11,936 nt of DNA from an uncultured Eubacteriaceae bacterium (GTDB lineage Bacteria; Bacillota; Clostridia; Oscillospirales; Acutalibacteraceae). Below the pieces are notes generated by a model. It was not told the DNA's origin. It worked only from the letters and a program-made list of their open reading frames with translations, and did not search any database. Both the position numbers and the translations under genes were made by a program. This document shows, in pieces, positions 1-6,985 of this stretch; positions within the stretch are counted from its first letter, which is position 1, and each line of letters begins with the position of its first letter. The stretch covers positions 1-11,936 of the forward strand of contig CALCVR010000043.1 in the NCBI GenBank assembly GCA_937905915.1, in the 5' to 3' direction.

Positions 1-3000
1 CCGGCCGGGATGGAAACCTCCTGTTCAAAGGCGACATTACCGGGATTGATAACACCTTTTATGGTGCCGGTGACGTCTTTGTCGCTGCTGTTGTGCAGAT
101 CGGCAGAGACGCGGATGTCGGCATAATCGGTGTTGGGCAGGGGCAGATCGGTGGCCACAAAGGGGGCGTCTACCGACACGGCCTTGCGGGTGGACAACGA
201 CACCTCCTTAACAATGCCGATGTTTCGGCCCGGGATGGCGGGGATCCAATCCCAGGAACCGGAGCTGATGAAATGGGGGGACCATCTGGTCTGATCCTCA
301 TCCTTGCCGGTGGGGAAGATATGGACGTTGATGGCAATGGTATTCACTTGGCCGGGGATCAAATACTGAGACACGTCCAATTCCTCGCTCTTGAAGGCGC
401 CCATGAGATTGGCCACAGGTTGGCCGTTGATGTAAACGTCTGATAGCCAGTTGACGCCGTCAATATTGAGGATCATGCGCTGGCCGGCGTAGTCGGTGGG
501 CAGATCGATATCCTTGCGATACCAGTAATCCACATTGTAGTAGTCTTGATCCAGCTTATCCATGTTGTCGGAATAGTAGGGGTCGTCGATGAGGCCGGCC
601 TCATAGTAGCTGGTCAGCACCGTGCCGGGGACTACGGCGTCAATCCACCTGTCGTTTTCTACGTCAAAGCCGGGGCTGGACACGGCGGCAGGGGTATCGT
701 CGATGTCAGGCACGCGGGCCAGTTTCCACCCGTCGTTTAAGGAGATTTCCTCCAGGACGGCGGTATCGTTTTGAGTGTCGGGGACGACAAGAGCGGAGCT
801 GCCGTAGACCTCAAGCTCCGAGATGGAGAAGTTGTCCCCAGCACCTGCCACCGGTACTAGACGGATATACCGGGCGGTCATATGCTGGACGTTGATGTCC
901 CGGGTACCGTCCTGGATGGCGTAGTGGGTGGGTGTGATGGGGGAGAGGTTGACGGTTTCTATGCCGCCGCGGCCGTTCTGGGTAGAATAGGCGTCCACCC
1001 AAGTGAGGCTGTCGTCGGATACTTGGATTTTATAGGAGGAAGCGAAGTTGTCGCCCCACTGGATCTTGACGCTGCCGACGCGCTGCACGCTGCCCAGATC
1101 CAATCCGATCCATTGATCCGATTTGCCGTCGGAGGTCCAAACGGTAGCGTCGTCGTTGTCCACGGCCCCGGCGGCATCGGCAGAGCTGGCCGAAACATAG
1201 GCGTCCCTGGACATATCGTAGGGGGCATATACTTCCATTTCGGATACAATGTCCCCATTGCCGGTCTTGGTGGTGCCGTAGACCCGGACGTACCGTGCTT
1301 CCGTGGGGGTGAAGAAGATGTCGTCCACACCGCCAGGGGCGTTGAAGATATCATAGACATTGTCCCAATTCTGGCCGTCCCGGGAGACCTGGATGTTGTA
1401 AGATCGGGCATAGGATTCACCCCAATGGAGGATGACCCGGTCGATGGTAGTGAGCTGTCCTAAATCGACGCTCAGCCACTGGAGGTCGGAATTTTCCGCC
1501 TGCCAAATGGTACTCTGGTCGCCATCGACAGCGTATTCGGGATGGTCGCCGCTGGAGGCCGTGACATCTTTGCCAATGGCCAGATTGATTCCCTTGCCCA
1601 CATCGTCAAAGATGATGCCTGAGAGGGCGTCCAAAGCGTTGTGGAGGTCTAAGGCCGCTTCCATCTTCTGCTCGATGGTGGTATTCTCATCCGCAGCGCA
1701 CTGCTGGGCGGTGTCGAGGGCCGAGAGGAAGGCTTCCACATCCTCGGCGGGATAACGGGTTAAGTCGTTTGCCTGCTGGAAGGACTGGGCCTGGGCCAAG
1801 GTGTCATCCAGGTCATAGTACTTCATATCGGTGGCGTATACCTGGAATTCAAAGATAGAGGCCTTGTTCATGGTGCCCTGGGTAGGTTGGTCGATGCTCA
1901 ACCGGACGTACCGGGCCAGGGTAGGATCGAAGTTTTCATCGTTTTGGAAACTGGCATTATATCGCTTGTCCACTACGGTGGTCCAATTCTGGTTGTCCAG
2001 GCTCACTTCAATCTTGAAGGCTCTGGTATTGGAGTAATTGCGGGCGTCCTTGTCGCTATAGTTGACGATGGCCAGGCCGCCGTGCTTGAGGATATATCGC
2101 CCCACTACGGTGGGCTCCTCTAAATCGATGGTCAGTTGCTTGACCGATTCTTCCCCGGTGGATTCCCACTTGGTGAAGTCGTCGCCGTCAATGGCGTATT
2201 GGGCGTTGTCGCTGCTGGTGGAGGTCACCGGTTTGCCTTGGCTCACCAGATTGGTATAGGGCTGTTCCTCCACCGTCTGGAGGGAATTGAGATCCAGGCG
2301 GAAGAAACGTTCCCGATAATGCTCGTTGGTCTCGGTGCCGTGCCAATTTGGATTTTCGTCCTTGTTGGAATCCCAGACATAGCAATCGTAGGAGATGAGC
2401 AGTTCCCCGTCCTTGGAGAGCTGGGGATGGGCTACGGGATTGTAGGTGACATACCAAGCGTCGGGATTGTCAAATTCGTATAATTCGTTCTGATACTGCT
2501 CCATCTCGGGAGCCACGTAACAGATGGTGGGATTCTCAAAGGGGCCCCAGGGATTGTCGGCCAGCATATACCCGATCTTTTCCGACAAAGCGCCGTCGGT
2601 GTAGGTCATCAGGTACTTGCCTTTGTAGATGCCGCTGTTTAAGTAGGTCACCGATACTTTAGAGGAAAGGAGCATCCGGGGCGTGATGATCTTGGTATCG
2701 TCAAGATTGTCTTTGGCGCCGACCTTCCATCCTTCTTCGGTGTAGAACTCCCACAGATCGGGGTTCTCGATGTTTTCCTTGGTGGTGCGGGCCACGACGG
2801 CACACCGCTCGGCAAAGACGCCGTTGGTAGCGCCGTACAGGTAGACGTAGCCGTCGGCTTTGTCAGCGTCCACGCCGCTTTCCACGGTGTTGTCCAGGAT
2901 GCCGGTGGCGAAGATGCGGGTATCGCTGAACAGGTCGTTTTTAAAACCAAGCCATTCATAGTCCGCCCAATCCACCTGATAGTCCTCGCCGATGGGGAAT

Positions 3001-4271
3001 TTCACCATGGAGACGCCGGTGGTTTTAAATTCACCACCGCCCATAGCGTCCTCGTGGCCGGACAGGACATACAGATTGTCGCCGATGGCGATACCGTCCT
3101 GAATCCAGAACATCTCAGGCACCACATTGGAAGTACCGCCTTCATCGTTCTCGGTGGGGGGATTGCGCAGTTTGGATTTGTCGCCGCCCTCTCCGAAGAC
3201 AAATTCTAGCTTGGATTTATCTGGGCTTACGCCGTCAAACTCGGCGAAGACGTGGTTGGGCATTTGCAGCCAGTTGAGCAGCAGGCTTTGGGATAGATCC
3301 TTAAAAGAGGAGACATAGCTGTCGCTGAACATCCACACAGTAGGAGTGTTCTCGTCGCCGCTGCCGATGGCGTCCACGCCGTTGAGAGGCACCGATACCA
3401 TACCGTCGCCGGCGCGCCAATCGTCTTCATCGGGATTGTCCAGATTGTTAAACAGCTCATTCCAATCCTCTGCCGGCTCGGCCTTGAGGGCGTCGGGGAA
3501 GAGAGTGCGATTGTCCTCCAAGCCCTTGACGGCCGCGTCCAGAGCATTGTACACTACGTCGATGTCGGCTTGCTCCGGCGGCACAGTCATGTCAAGAACC
3601 TCTTTGGCGTCCTTCAAAGCGTTTTTGTAGTTGTTGACAGTGCTCTTTTTAAACTGGGAGGGGATGGTATCCACATATTTGGGTTCCACCTGATCCACCA
3701 GTTCTTCTAACGCACCGGTGTCCCCCGGCACAGTGGTAATGCCGGAATACAGTTCCCACTCAAAGATACTCAGCCAGAACTGGGTCTCAGGGAAGTAGAT
3801 GCGCAGATATCGGGTGCTGATTGGATCAAAGGATAAAGATACAATTTTGCTGGTCTTTTCCCCGTCGGTAAAGGAATCCTTTTTCACGAGGGTGTTCCAC
3901 TGGGATCCGTCGTCAGAATACTGGATCTCAAATTTACCGTCCAATGTGGGATTCGTCACATAACCCTTGGTCATGGATTCAAAGTAAACGGTGGTCTTGC
4001 TGACGATTTGTTCTTCAGCAAAGGCGACTTGGATCCAACGTCCGGCTTCACCGTTGCCGTCCTGGGCCCAACGGCTGGACATATCGCCGTCAAAAGCCAG
4101 CTCCGGGCCCCGCCCACTCTCGCTGGAATTGGCCGAAAAGCTATTGCCGGGCAGAAGTGATAGATTTTCTCCCGTATCGTCCTCGGCCAGGGTAATGGGC
4201 GACGATACTGCGGCCGATACTACCATCATGACCGACAGCAAAATGGCCAGCAATCGTTTTTTGATGTTCAC
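1..4271 (-). CDS. Large secreted multidomain glycoside hydrolase (CBM32 x4, propeller, GH2), C-terminus outside window
   Basis: The frame stays open from a GTG at 4271 to the left edge, giving at least 1,423 residues with no stop. AGGAG at 4281-4285, nine bases upstream, and an in-frame TGA at 4278-4280 fix the start. Approximate domain order: signal peptide 1-29 (KKR, hydrophobic core, cleavage near ITLA/ED); discoidin/CBM32-like module 40-172; FIVAR-like helical linker 180-252; DUF4185/DUF5005-like beta-propeller 265-665 (WRAGDGMVSVPLNG, MFSDSYV, YNPVAHPQLS); CBM32-like 670-814; FIVAR-like 817-884; CBM32-like 894-1019 and 1020-1164; GH2 sugar-binding domain from about 1170 (VPGTVLTSYYEAGLIDDPYY, DVYING, DWIPAIPGRNIGI); start of the GH2 Ig-like domain from about 1370. 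The VPGTVL and DWxPxxPxxNxGI motifs recall exo-beta-glucosaminidase and mannosidase branches of GH2. The catalytic barrel lies outside the window, so activity is inferred. The protein is presumably extracellular and acts on glycans; substrate unknown. Confidence 0.85.
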   Translation of the reverse strand, partial: MNIKKRLLAILLSVMMVVSAAVSSPITLAEDDTGENLSLLPGNSFSANSSESGRGPELAFDGDMSSRWAQDGNGEAGRWIQVAFAEEQIVSKTTVYFESMTKGYVTNPTLDGKFEIQYSDDGSQWNTLVKKDSFTDGEKTSKIVSLSFDPISTRYLRIYFPETQFWLSIFEWELYSGITTVPGDTGALEELVDQVEPKYVDTIPSQFKKSTVNNYKNALKDAKEVLDMTVPPEQADIDVVYNALDAAVKGLEDNRTLFPDALKAEPAEDWNELFNNLDNPDEDDWRAGDGMVSVPLNGVDAIGSGDENTPTVWMFSDSYVSSFKDLSQSLLLNWLQMPNHVFAEFDGVSPDKSKLEFVFGEGGDKSKLRNPPTENDEGGTSNVVPEMFWIQDGIAIGDNLYVLSGHEDAMGGGEFKTTGVSMVKFPIGEDYQVDWADYEWLGFKNDLFSDTRIFATGILDNTVESGVDADKADGYVYLYGATNGVFAERCAVVARTTKENIENPDLWEFYTEEGWKVGAKDNLDDTKIITPRMLLSSKVSVTYLNSGIYKGKYLMTYTDGALSEKIGYMLADNPWGPFENPTICYVAPEMEQYQNELYEFDNPDAWYVTYNPVAHPQLSKDGELLISYDCYVWDSNKDENPNWHGTETNEHYRERFFRLDLNSLQTVEEQPYTNLVSQGKPVTSTSSDNAQYAIDGDDFTKWESTGEESVKQLTIDLEEPTVVGRYILKHGGLAIVNYSDKDARNYSNTRAFKIEVSLDNQNWTTVVDKRYNASFQNDENFDPTLARYVRLSIDQPTQGTMNKASIFEFQVYATDMKYYDLDDTLAQAQSFQQANDLTRYPAEDVEAFLSALDTAQQCAADENTTIEQKMEAALDLHNALDALSGIIFDDVGKGINLAIGKDVTASSGDHPEYAVDGDQSTIWQAENSDLQWLSVDLGQLTTIDRVILHWGESYARSYNIQVSRDGQNWDNVYDIFNAPGGVDDIFFTPTEARYVRVYGTTKTGNGDIVSEMEVYAPYDMSRDAYVSASSADAAGAVDNDDATVWTSDGKSDQWIGLDLGSVQRVGSVKIQWGDNFASSYKIQVSDDSLTWVDAYSTQNGRGGIETVNLSPITPTHYAIQDGTRDINVQHMTARYIRLVPVAGAGDNFSISELEVYGSSALVVPDTQNDTAVLEEISLNDGWKLARVPDIDDTPAAVSSPGFDVENDRWIDAVVPGTVLTSYYEAGLIDDPYYSDNMDKLDQDYYNVDYWYRKDIDLPTDYAGQRMILNIDGVNWLSDVYINGQPVANLMGAFKSEELDVSQYLIPGQVNTIAINVHIFPTGKDEDQTRWSPHFISSGSWDWIPAIPGRNIGIVKEVSLSTRKAVSVDAPFVATDLPLPNTDYADIRVSADLHNSSDKDVTGTIKGVINPGNVAFEQEVSIPA

Positions 4272-4413
4272 AAATTTTCACTCCTTTTTGTTTCTTTTTC
4301 CATGAATTTTGGCTTTTTAAACCGATCCTTCTTCCTTTTTATTAAGCACCTCCTTTTGAAAAAGATAGTTGGGCTAATTGGCTCCTTTTCAGGATGGGCA
4401 AATTGGTTTGCAA

Positions 4414-4435
4414 CAATGACATCCATTTGACATTG
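4414..4435. repeat. 22-bp inverted repeat, possible operator
   Basis: The arms CAATGACA and TGACATTG flank a 6-base centre and match as an inverted repeat at 7 of 8 positions. The site lies between the candidate minus-strand promoter and the glycosidase start codon, where a repressor roadblock could act. No specific regulator family is recognised and it may be a chance repeat. Confidence 0.25.
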
Positions 4436-4473
4436 AGAAAAACGACTATTTTTATGTTTAAATGGATAACAAC

Positions 4474-4502
4474 ATTATAATATTTTATATTATTTTATGC
4501 AA
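4474..4502 (-). promoter_or_regulatory. Candidate promoter for the GH2 glycosidase gene
   Basis: On the minus strand a perfect TATAAT (4479 down to 4474) lies 17 bases downstream of TTGCAT (4502 down to 4497), about 200 bases before the GTG start. The -35 matches consensus only at TTG. A competing candidate has a perfect TTGACA (4527 down to 4522) but a poor -10 (TATTGC, 4504-4499). In such AT-rich DNA either match could be chance, so the choice is tentative. Confidence 0.35.
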
Positions 4503-4601
4503 TATATAAAAATAAAAAGTCTGTCAAATCGATTATCAAATTGTTCTTACTATTGAAATAAAACTGGTAGTATTTTTTAATAAAAGATAAACATCCTCTT
4601 A

Positions 4602-4632
4602 TTGTAAACTAAAATAAAATGATGGTTGACAA
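4602..4632 (+). promoter_or_regulatory. BirA (biotin repressor) operator
   Basis: TTGTAAAC at 4602-4609 and GTTGACAA at 4625-4632 form a 31-bp dyad with a 15-base spacer and one mismatch between the arms. This matches the known Gram-positive BirA operator pattern (TTGTAAAC, about 15 bases, GTTTACAA). The right arm overlaps the -35 box of the bioY promoter, so biotinyl-AMP-loaded BirA dimers would block RNA polymerase. The downstream biotin genes support the assignment. birA itself is not in the window. Confidence 0.92.
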
Positions 4633-4654
4633 TGAAGGCGCCTTCCGGTATGAT
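4626..4654 (+). promoter_or_regulatory. Sigma-A-type promoter of the bioYBDA operon
   Basis: TTGACA at 4626-4631 and TATGAT at 4649-4654 are separated by the optimal 17 bases. Transcription should begin near 4661, giving a leader of about 93 bases before bioY. The -35 box is embedded in the right arm of the BirA operator. A perfect 12-bp palindrome, GAAGGCGCCTTC (4634-4645), occupies most of the spacer between the two boxes. Confidence 0.88.
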
Positions 4655-4753
4655 CTATTGCAGTAAAGGAAAAAACGGAAACCAAAGGAATGGGTCCAAA
4701 CCAAGGACGACAATCGGTTCTGCCCCTTTCCTACAAGAAAGAGGGAATGGATT

Positions 4754-5311
4754 TTGAACGGCTCAAAAATAAAACATCTCGTGTTATGTGCCCTGTTTGT
4801 AGCCCTTATCGCGACCGGGGCTTTTCTTAAGATCCCCGTCCCGATAGTGCCCTTTACGTTGCAGTATCTGTTTACCATGCTGGCAGGGCTTCTTTTAGGC
4901 CCTAAATGGGGCTTTCTCTCGGTTTGCGTTTACCTCCTTCTAGGATTGGTGGGACTTCCCGTCTTTGCCCAAGGGGGCGGAATCGGGTATGTACTCCAAC
5001 CCAGTTTCGGCTATCTTATCGGGTTTGCCATAGGAGCATGGATCACCGGCGCCATAGCCGGCCAAAAAAGCAATCCGAGCTACCGACGTCTGTTAGCTGC
5101 CAACTTTACGGGGCTGGGCGTTGTATACCTTTTAGGGATGGCCTACTATGCTCTCATCAGCACTTTCTATCTGCACAATCCCATCGGGCTATGGCCGCTC
5201 TTTTTGTATTGTTTTGTGCTGGCCGTGCCAGGGGATATCCTGTTGTGCCTTGTGGGGGCTGTTCTCGGCAAACGCCTGATTCCACTTCTTAAAAGCGAAA
5301 GGATGGTATAA
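4754..5311 (+). CDS. bioY: BioY, biotin ECF transporter substrate-binding component
   Basis: BioY is the membrane S-component of the energy-coupling factor transporter that captures biotin; it normally works with a shared EcfA/EcfA'/EcfT module, not seen here. The 185-residue protein is of normal length, mostly hydrophobic with about six membrane segments, and carries family signatures: KIPVPIVPFTLQ (about 26-37), GLPVFAQGGGIGY (67-79) and PSFGYLIGF (83-91). The start is a TTG at 4754, eight bases after GAGGG (4741-4745); the nearby ATG at 4747 is in another frame. It is the first gene of the operon and ends four bases before bioB. The BirA operator upstream indicates repression by biotin. 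Import of a biotin precursor rather than biotin is an open possibility because the operon lacks early pathway genes. Confidence 0.95.
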   Translation: MNGSKIKHLVLCALFVALIATGAFLKIPVPIVPFTLQYLFTMLAGLLLGPKWGFLSVCVYLLLGLVGLPVFAQGGGIGYVLQPSFGYLIGFAIGAWITGAIAGQKSNPSYRRLLAANFTGLGVVYLLGMAYYALISTFYLHNPIGLWPLFLYCFVLAVPGDILLCLVGAVLGKRLIPLLKSERMV

Positions 5312-5315
5312 AAGA

Positions 5316-6281
5316 ATGGATGTAAAAATCTTAGGACACGACATCCGGGCAGGCAAGAAAATTGGCAAAGAAGAGGCCCTCCAACTCTACTATCAACCGT
5401 TAGAGGAGCTGTGTCGGGAAGCCGACGCCATTCGTAGACACTATTGCTCTAATTTGTTTGATCTGTGTGCCATCGTCAGCGGTAAAAGTGGACGGTGTTG
5501 GGAGGATTGCAAATTCTGCGCCCAATCGTGTCACAATCCCACCCATGTAGCGCAGTATCCTTTGTTACCGGCGGTTGATATCGTGGCGGAGGCAAAGAAA
5601 AATTGGAGGGAAGGCATCGGTCGGTATTCCATTGTCACGTCGGGAAAAAGGTTGTCCGACGGGGAAGTGGACGCCCTATGTGAGACCATCCGGGAAATCC
5701 TCAGGGAAACCGGACTTTCGGTATGCGTCTCCTTGGGCCTGCTGGACGAGGTACAATATAATAAACTTAAGGAAGCAGGTGTCAGCCGGGTGCACAATAA
5801 TCTGGAAACCTCCCGCAGTTATTTTCCTCACATCTGTACCACCCACACTTTTGACGATAAAATAAAATCTATTCGGTGCGCTCAGTCGGCAGGGCTTGAA
5901 GTGTGCAGCGGTGGCATCATGGGCCTTGGAGAATCCCCGGAGGATCGGATTGATCTAGCCTTTACCCTGCGGGGACTGGGCATCAAAAGCATTCCCATTA
6001 ATATGCTTAACCCCATTCCAGGCACGCCCCTTGCCCGCAACCGGGTTTTGACCGAGGAGGATATGCGTCGTATTTCAGCCGTCTACCGTTTTATCTTGCC
6101 AGACGCCTTTGTGCGCCTCGCTGGGGGACGGGGGCTATTGCCCGACCAAGGGAGAGGATGCTTTATGTCTGGAGCCAATGCGGCTATCTCCGGCGATATG
6201 CTGACGACGGCAGGCATTACGGTACAAACCGACCTACAGCTTTTGCGCCGGCTCGGTTATGAAGTGAGGGAACAGGTATGA
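5316..6281 (+). CDS. bioB: Biotin synthase, radical SAM enzyme (candidate Type II)
   Basis: It inserts sulfur into dethiobiotin to form biotin. The 321-residue protein has the radical-SAM motif C61-WED-C65-KF-C68 for the [4Fe-4S] cluster, the substrate region HNNLETS (160-166), CSGGIMGLGES (197-207) and VRLAGGR (266-272). Compared with E. coli BioB from memory, auxiliary-cluster ligands C128, C188 and R260 correspond to C137, C197 and R267, but the C97 position is serine (S105 in RYSIVTSG). Extra cysteines occur near the N-terminus (C44 and C51, in HYC-N6-C context) and at C72. This pattern fits the anaerobe-type BioB recently described with a different auxiliary cluster, an inference needing alignment. 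Second gene of the operon; its last four bases overlap bioD. Confidence 0.95.
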   Translation: MDVKILGHDIRAGKKIGKEEALQLYYQPLEELCREADAIRRHYCSNLFDLCAIVSGKSGRCWEDCKFCAQSCHNPTHVAQYPLLPAVDIVAEAKKNWREGIGRYSIVTSGKRLSDGEVDALCETIREILRETGLSVCVSLGLLDEVQYNKLKEAGVSRVHNNLETSRSYFPHICTTHTFDDKIKSIRCAQSAGLEVCSGGIMGLGESPEDRIDLAFTLRGLGIKSIPINMLNPIPGTPLARNRVLTEEDMRRISAVYRFILPDAFVRLAGGRGLLPDQGRGCFMSGANAAISGDMLTTAGITVQTDLQLLRRLGYEVREQV

Positions 6282-6985
6282 GTAAAAACCTCTTTGTTTT
6301 GGGCACCGGCACTGACGTAGGAAAAACTTATATCACCGGCCTAATTCTCAAAAAACTGCGGGAAAATGGGTTAAGCGCCGGCTATTACAAAGCGGCCATG
6401 AGCGGCAATCGACGGGATTCCAATGGTCGCCTCATCCCTGGGGATGCCCTGCATGTCAAGCAAAGATCAGGCATCGGACAGCCTGTGAAAGACATGTGTC
6501 CCTTTGTATATGAGCAGACGGTATCTCCTCATTTGGCCTCCCGGACCGAGGGGAATCCCGTCCGGATGGACCGCGTCCGAAGAGGGTTTGAAGAGATATG
6601 CGCTCAGTACGACTATGTCACCATGGAGGGATCGGGTGGTATTCTCTGTCCACTCCGCCTGGAGGACGGACAGAGCCTGTGGCTTGCCGATGTTGTCAAA
6701 GCCCTGGGGCTGGGATGTCTACTGGTGGCCGACGCCGGACTAGGAACCATCAACCAGGTGGGACTGACCTGCTTTTATCTCAAAACCCAGGGCATTCCAC
6801 TTAGAGGCATGATTTTCAACCGTTTTGATCCCGGTGACCTCATGCATCGGGACAATGTAGAAGTGTGTAGACAGTTGACCGGTGTGCCGGTGATAACCTG
6901 TGTCAAGGAAGGAGACACCCAATTGGACGTCCTGCTGGGACAGCTTCAACAGCTTTATCAGGAGGGGAGGGATGGATTATCGTGA
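6278..6985 (+). CDS. bioD: Dethiobiotin synthetase
   Basis: BioD carboxylates DAPA with CO2 and ATP and closes the ureido ring to give dethiobiotin. The 235-residue protein starts with a textbook P-loop, GTGTDVGKT (9-17, with K16 and T17), has the second conserved lysine in YYK (K38), TVSPHLAS (81-88) and MEGSGG (116-121) around the nucleotide and substrate site. Length and motif order are normal for the family. Its ATG overlaps the bioB stop by four bases and its TGA overlaps the bioA GTG start by four bases, implying translational coupling through the operon. Confidence 0.96.
   Translation: MSKNLFVLGTGTDVGKTYITGLILKKLRENGLSAGYYKAAMSGNRRDSNGRLIPGDALHVKQRSGIGQPVKDMCPFVYEQTVSPHLASRTEGNPVRMDRVRRGFEEICAQYDYVTMEGSGGILCPLRLEDGQSLWLADVVKALGLGCLLVADAGLGTINQVGLTCFYLKTQGIPLRGMIFNRFDPGDLMHRDNVEVCRQLTGVPVITCVKEGDTQLDVLLGQLQQLYQEGRDGLS

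Larger units (their letters stand above)
4272..4601. other. AT-rich divergent intergenic region
   Basis: This non-coding stretch separates the leftward glycosidase gene from the rightward biotin operon. It is strongly AT-rich between about 4440 and 4620 and contains the 9-bp direct repeat TATTTTAT(A/G) at 4481-4489 and 4491-4499. I see no convincing gene. On the minus strand there is an unusually perfect ribosome-binding sequence, AAAAGGAGGTG, at 4347-4357 with no credible reading frame after it. Small inverted repeats lie at 4398-4411 (GCAAA/TTTGC) and 4414-4435. Confidence 0.6.

Noticed and set aside
780..2262. Repeated patterns in the glycosidase gene that could suggest a DNA repeat array.
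   Set aside because: They are diverged copies of the discoidin/CBM32 protein module, not near-identical DNA repeats or a CRISPR array.
93..3630. Several plus-strand open frames of 60-190 codons across the left third, such as 882-1463.
   Set aside because: They lie antisense to the continuous minus-strand glycosidase frame, lack ribosome binding sites and have low-complexity, non-family-like sequences. They are shadows of the real gene.
1..4271. Possibility that the glycosidase gene is broken.
   Set aside because: I followed the minus-strand frame at several points (near 3550, 2650, 1810, 970 and 1-60) and it stays in register, with domain motifs continuous throughout. Missing its end is due only to the window edge.
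4268..4303. An 11-codon minus-strand leader frame whose stop overlaps the glycosidase GTG.
   Set aside because: There is no ribosome binding site before its ATG, and the overlap is easily explained by the A/G-rich ribosome-binding region it crosses.
4661..4753. Possible riboswitch or attenuator in the bioY leader.
   Set aside because: The leader shows only weak short pairings and no terminator-like hairpin; the BirA operator already explains regulation.
4690..4830. A 46-codon ATG frame in the bioY leader, overlapping bioY and containing CPVC.
   Set aside because: Its start has no properly spaced ribosome binding site, and the overlapping bioY frame is clearly the real gene. It is probably chance.
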